Position numbers and translations under genes: made by a program. A stretch of 64,000 nt of DNA from Symbiodinium natans (Eukaryota; Sar; Dinophyceae; Suessiales; Symbiodiniaceae), in NCBI GenBank assembly GCA_905221605.1, contig CAJNDS010000891.1, positions 265,922-329,921 of the forward strand, read 5' to 3'. The number at the start of each line of letters is the position of its first letter. The first letter of the stretch is position 1. The notes beneath the pieces were generated by a model. The model was not told the DNA's origin. It saw nothing but the letters and a program-made list of their open reading frames with translations, and searched no databases. Shown here piece after piece: positions 61,963 through 64,000 of the stretch.

Positions 61963-62064
61963 GGGTTTCTGTACATAAGGCATATTGGAGTACGTAGAGA
62001 AGCTCCTGAGCCTAGCTACCACTCCAGGACCCCAACTCCTGAAACCCTCAACCCTGCCTCCTAA
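61963..62064 (+). CDS. Coding-like fragment
   Basis: LYIRHIGVRREAPEPSYHSR then TPTPETLNPAS and TAA. Confidence 0.45.
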   Translation, partial: GFLYIRHIGVRREAPEPSYHSRTPTPETLNPAS

Positions 62065-62122
62065 ACCCTAAACACAAAATCCACTAACATCGGTTTAGGG
62101 TTCAGAGTTTAGGGTTTGGGGT

Positions 62123-62275
62123 TTAAACGCTAAATCACGAAAATGTGAAACCCGCGATAGCGCAACTCGTATTCCTAAATCTTGTACCACATGCTTGCGA
62201 TCTTCTATGAATGTTGGTTTTTTTGCATTGGATGAAGATGACCCCACTAAGGCACCCCTAAACCCTAAACCCTAA
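62123..62275 (+). CDS. Cys-containing coding-like fragment, 50 codons
   Basis: LNAKSRKCETRDSATRIPKS then CTTCLRSSMNVGFFALDEDD. C-x12-C-x2-C spacing hints at metal binding. Acidic end, then repeat-derived tail; overlaps the end of the next minus-strand fragment. Confidence 0.45.
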   Translation, partial: LNAKSRKCETRDSATRIPKSCTTCLRSSMNVGFFALDEDDPTKAPLNPKP

Positions 62276-62408
62276 AACCTAAACCCTCATTGAACGGAAC
62301 GTTCTCCAGACTCCGTTGTATCGAGTCTACTTGTTCGATTGCAGCCTGTAAGTGTTGAGACATGCGCTTAAGCTTGGCTTCCAAGGCTGCAAACCTCTGT
62401 TCAGCTAG
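62265..62408 (-). CDS. Coiled-coil exon fragment, 47 codons
   Basis: LAEQRFAALEAKLKRMSQHL then QAAIEQVDSIQRSLENVPFN, a textbook heptad pattern (L/A/M/I at a and d), flanked by TTTAGGG on the 5' side (plus strand right) and CCTAAAACC on the other. The most convincing coding segment in the window by composition. Part of an unknown long coiled-coil protein. Confidence 0.6.
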   Translation of the reverse strand, partial: LAEQRFAALEAKLKRMSQHLQAAIEQVDSIQRSLENVPFNEGLGFRV

Positions 62409-62500
62409 GGTTTAGGGTTTAGGGTTTAGGGTTTAGGGTTTAGGGTTTAGGGTTTAAGGTTTAGGGTTTAGGGTTTAGGGTTTAGGGTTTAGGGTTCAAT
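62406..62500 (+). repeat. Uniform TTTAGGG array, about 13 units
   Basis: Perfect heptamers with one TTTAAGG. Confidence 0.95.
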
Positions 62501-62534
62501 GTTGAGGGTTTAGGGATCAGGGTTTAAGCGGGTT

Positions 62535-62723
62535 TCACGGACCGAAGTCTCGTTGAATGGCCCATGCCTCCATCAGAAGCCCACAATGGAAACACAAGAT
62601 TGAGCTGCACATGCCATGGATTCCTACGTGACGACATGTGAAGTAGGGTTTGTTTTTCTTGTATCCCCAAAAGGACACCAAATATGTACACTCACCAATA
62701 TGAAAAAGGAACCTTATATACAC
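62535..62723 (-). CDS. 62-codon Cys/His-rich frame
   Basis: YIRFLFHIGECTYLVSFWGY then KKNKPYFTCRHVGIHGMCSS, ILCFHCGLLMEAWAIQRDFG P and TGA. C...CRH...H...C...C-x2-H/C array suggests a small metal-binding domain. First codon is GTG after TGATGA. Lies in the only telomere-free 350 bp of this end. Confidence 0.5.
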   Translation of the reverse strand: MYIRFLFHIGECTYLVSFWGYKKNKPYFTCRHVGIHGMCSSILCFHCGLLMEAWAIQRDFGP

Positions 62724-62766
62724 TCATCAAAAAGAGTAACACAAAACCTGCTTCATGTAAGAATTG

Positions 62767-62883
62767 ATGAAGCATAATACGGTATCATGTCAAGCCTCAC
62801 TGAACAACACATATCTCTGTAGTGGCCCAGATTCTAAGAGCTGGATCAACAAGCACAGGACATTTAGGGGTACGTGCCCTTAG
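62767..62883 (+). CDS. 38-codon ATG frame, divergent from the Cys/His frame
   Basis: MKHNTVSCQASLNNTYLCSG then PDSKSWINKHRTFRGTCP and TAG. Starts 44 bp from the minus-strand frame, Cys-rich and secreted-like in composition but without a signal peptide. Could be an exon. Confidence 0.45.
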   Translation: MKHNTVSCQASLNNTYLCSGPDSKSWINKHRTFRGTCP

Positions 62884-62924
62884 AAAACCCTAAACCCTAA
62901 ACCCTAAAACCCTGAACCGAAACC

Positions 62925-63011
62925 CTAAAACATCCAGAACCTTGAGATGGATCCACACCCCGCCTCGACAAATTGTGTCCAGGCCTGAAAGCACATGACC
63001 TTGGCGCTTAG
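62925..63011 (-). CDS. Coding-like fragment
   Basis: SAKVMCFQAWTQFVEAGCGS then ISRFWMF and TAG. Confidence 0.5.
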   Translation of the reverse strand, partial: LSAKVMCFQAWTQFVEAGCGSISRFWMF

Positions 63012-63199
63012 GCTTTGGGGTTTGGGGTTTAGGGTTTGGGTGTCTAGGGGTTTAGGGTTTAGGGTTTGGGTGTCTAGAGGTTTAGGGTTTAGGGTTTGGG
63101 ATTTGGGGCTTAGGGCTTAGGGCTTACGGCTTAGGGTTTGGGGTTTGGGTTTAGGGTGCCCTGACTATTCCAGCTATGCTTGGGCTGAGGGTTTAGGGC

Positions 63200-63275
63200 G
63201 GGAGGGGGTTCGGGTGTGGTGCAGGCTTCCGGGACCTTACAACGGAACGCAGAACTTCACGTATAGCGAGCGGCC
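63200..63275. CDS. Unique segment with GTAAGG on the minus strand
   Basis: Minus RSLYVKFCVPL followed by GTAAGGTCC (donor-like). Plus RLPGPYNGTQNFTYSERPKP also open. Strand unresolved. Confidence 0.35.
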
Positions 63276-63289
63276 TAAACCCTTAAACC

Positions 63290-63425
63290 CTAAACCCTAA
63301 CCCCTAACCCCTAACCCCTAACCCCTAAACCCCTAAACCCTAAACCCCTAACCCCTAGCCCCTAGCCCCTAAACCCTAAACCCTAAACCCTAAACCCTAA
63401 ACCCTAAACCCTAAACCCTAAACCC
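63290..63425 (-). repeat. CCCCTAA heptamer block then uniform CCCTAAA
   Basis: CCCCTAA repeats (63298-63370, some CCCCTAG) followed by about eight CCCTAAA units. Confidence 0.95.
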
Positions 63426-63522
63426 AGGTTTCCCAAGCCCTAAGCCCTGGAGAAGATGTCGTGGGGCTCCCGACCACCGGGCCCATCTGTGACTCTTCGA
63501 GCATGTGGGCCACGATCTGGCT
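63418..63522 (-). CDS. Exon-like fragment
   Basis: SQIVAHMLEESQMGPVVGSP then TTSSPG. AAAGCCAG|ATCGTGG is a possible acceptor. G/C third positions, strongly protein-like. Confidence 0.55.
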   Translation of the reverse strand, partial: SQIVAHMLEESQMGPVVGSPTTSSPGLRAWETWV

Positions 63523-63654
63523 TTAAGGGTCTAGGGTTTAGGGTTTACGGTTTAGGGTTTAGGGTCTAGGGTCCTGGGGCCGTAGGGTGCAGGGTTTAGG
63601 GCTTCGGCCCTGAAGCCACATTACACAAGTAGGGTTTAGGGCTTGGGGCTAAAC

Positions 63655-63722
63655 AGGACCCCTAGTATTGATCCCACATAGTAGAATTCCCAAATAATCA
63701 GGACCCCAGTAAGGTACCCCTA
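63655..63722. mobile_element. Family G half-element
   Basis: AGGACCCCTAGTATTGATCC, CACATAGTAGAATTCCCAAA, GACCCCAGTAAGGTACCCCT. Confidence 0.6.
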
Positions 63723-63739
63723 ACTTAACCCCCCACTTG

Positions 63740-63892
63740 ACGCCAGGCGAATGTCAGGAAGCCCGAATTCCCGAAGCCAGAATCCCTGCTCCCAACTGTC
63801 AGGTGGAGGGAGGCTGCAGTGTAGGGCTTAGGGTTGAAGATTTTGGTAGGGTTCAGGGTTTAAGATTTAGGGTTCAAAATTTCGGGGTTTAG
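63740..63892 (+). CDS. Coding-like frame, 50 codons
   Basis: TPGECQEARIPEARIPAPNC then QVEGGCSVG, with an internal EARIPEARIP repeat; the second half is TTTAGGG-derived. Confidence 0.4.
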   Translation, partial: TPGECQEARIPEARIPAPNCQVEGGCSVGLRVEDFGRVQGLRFRVQNFGV

Positions 63893-63947
63893 GGCTTAGG
63901 GTCGTTAACTCGAAGTTCGTTGCAGTTTAGGACGTAGTTTTTCGCTC

Positions 63948-64000
63948 GGTTATGATTCCCAGCCGATCTGCAGGGGTTTGGCTGGCGGCACTTTGGTGCG
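63948..64000 (+). CDS. ATG frame open to the window edge
   Basis: MIPSRSAGVWLAALWC, incomplete at the right edge. Hydrophobic start; could be a signal/transit peptide but too short to judge. Confidence 0.3.

Larger units (their letters stand above)
1..64000. repeat. Window-wide telomere-like TTTAGGG/CCCTAAA mosaic
   Basis: Tracts of the heptamer TTTAGGG (or CCCTAAA) recur every 100-300 bp over the whole window, in both orientations, mixed with one-base variants (TTCAGGG, GTTTGGG, GCTTAGG, CCCTGAA). Both strands contain a stop in all three frames within seven codons, so any reading frame that enters a tract ends there. Intervals not listed separately below hold this mosaic and nothing else I recognise. 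Confidence 0.95.

Noticed and set aside
1-64000. Regularly spaced repeats as a CRISPR array.
   Set aside because: The repeats are tandem 7-9-mers or hairpin elements, without constant 20-50-bp direct repeats and unique equal-length spacers; the DNA is eukaryotic in character.
1-64000. A true chromosome end.
   Set aside because: Tracts alternate orientation and are interrupted by unique DNA everywhere; neither edge of the window is a long pure array.

Overview
The window is nuclear-type eukaryotic DNA. It has no dense operon-like coding, no rRNA and no CRISPR array. It is saturated with the heptamer TTTAGGG and its complement CCCTAAA, the telomere repeat of plants, many algae and many alveolates. 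Tracts of 2 to about 22 units occur every 100-300 bp, in both orientations, from end to end. Between them lie short GC-richer segments of 60-350 bp. Many read as a single open, protein-like frame, and several carry convincing splice sites (GTGAGT, GTAAGG or GTATGA donors; pyrimidine-tract-AG acceptors; a frequent AG|G boundary). One piece resembles the magnesium-chelatase H/CobN family, another carries a Walker A P-loop, and others are coiled-coil or Cys-rich. Together this suggests a photosynthetic protist with a large repeat-rich genome. A dinoflagellate or relative is my best guess (low to moderate confidence); no trans-spliced-leader relic was found.

Layout. 0-11 kb: telomere-like mosaic with about 20 short coding-like fragments, a split ChlH-like piece (3.4 kb) and a P-loop piece with a clean donor (8.3 kb). 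11-13 kb: a telomere-poor island with a 62-bp tandem repeat and AATAAGG-type repeats. 13-27 kb: alternating fragments, telomeric tracts and small inverted-repeat elements, including a frameshifted gene relic (17.4-17.8 kb) and a Cys-rich 121-residue frame (24.3 kb). 27-41 kb: more of the same, an octamer (CCCTAAAA) array at 32.8-33.06 kb, and elements with telomeric tracts lodged inside them. 41-52 kb: fragments, a 116-residue coiled-coil-like frame (49.2 kb) and a 78-residue frame (50.7 kb). 52.5-54 kb: a telomere-poor block of diverged palindromic repeats with a degenerate tRNA-like sequence. 55.3-56.1 kb: three unrelated tandem arrays side by side. 56-64 kb: nested inverted-repeat elements, then good coding-like fragments, including coiled coils at 61.3 and 62.3 kb and a divergent pair at 62.5-62.9 kb.

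No complete gene can be demonstrated. The fragments change strand every few hundred bases and mostly stop when they enter a telomeric tract, because both strands of the heptamer contain a stop in every frame within seven codons. Two readings remain open: (i) exons whose introns are packed with telomere-like DNA, or (ii) a graveyard of gene pieces joined with telomeric DNA during break repair. Direct duplications flanking telomeric or element insertions, and telomeric tracts sitting inside otherwise intact inverted-repeat elements, show that at least some tracts were inserted secondarily. Reading frames of short segments were judged by eye from openness, GC at third positions, composition and splice context; other frames are often open too, so individual coding calls are tentative.
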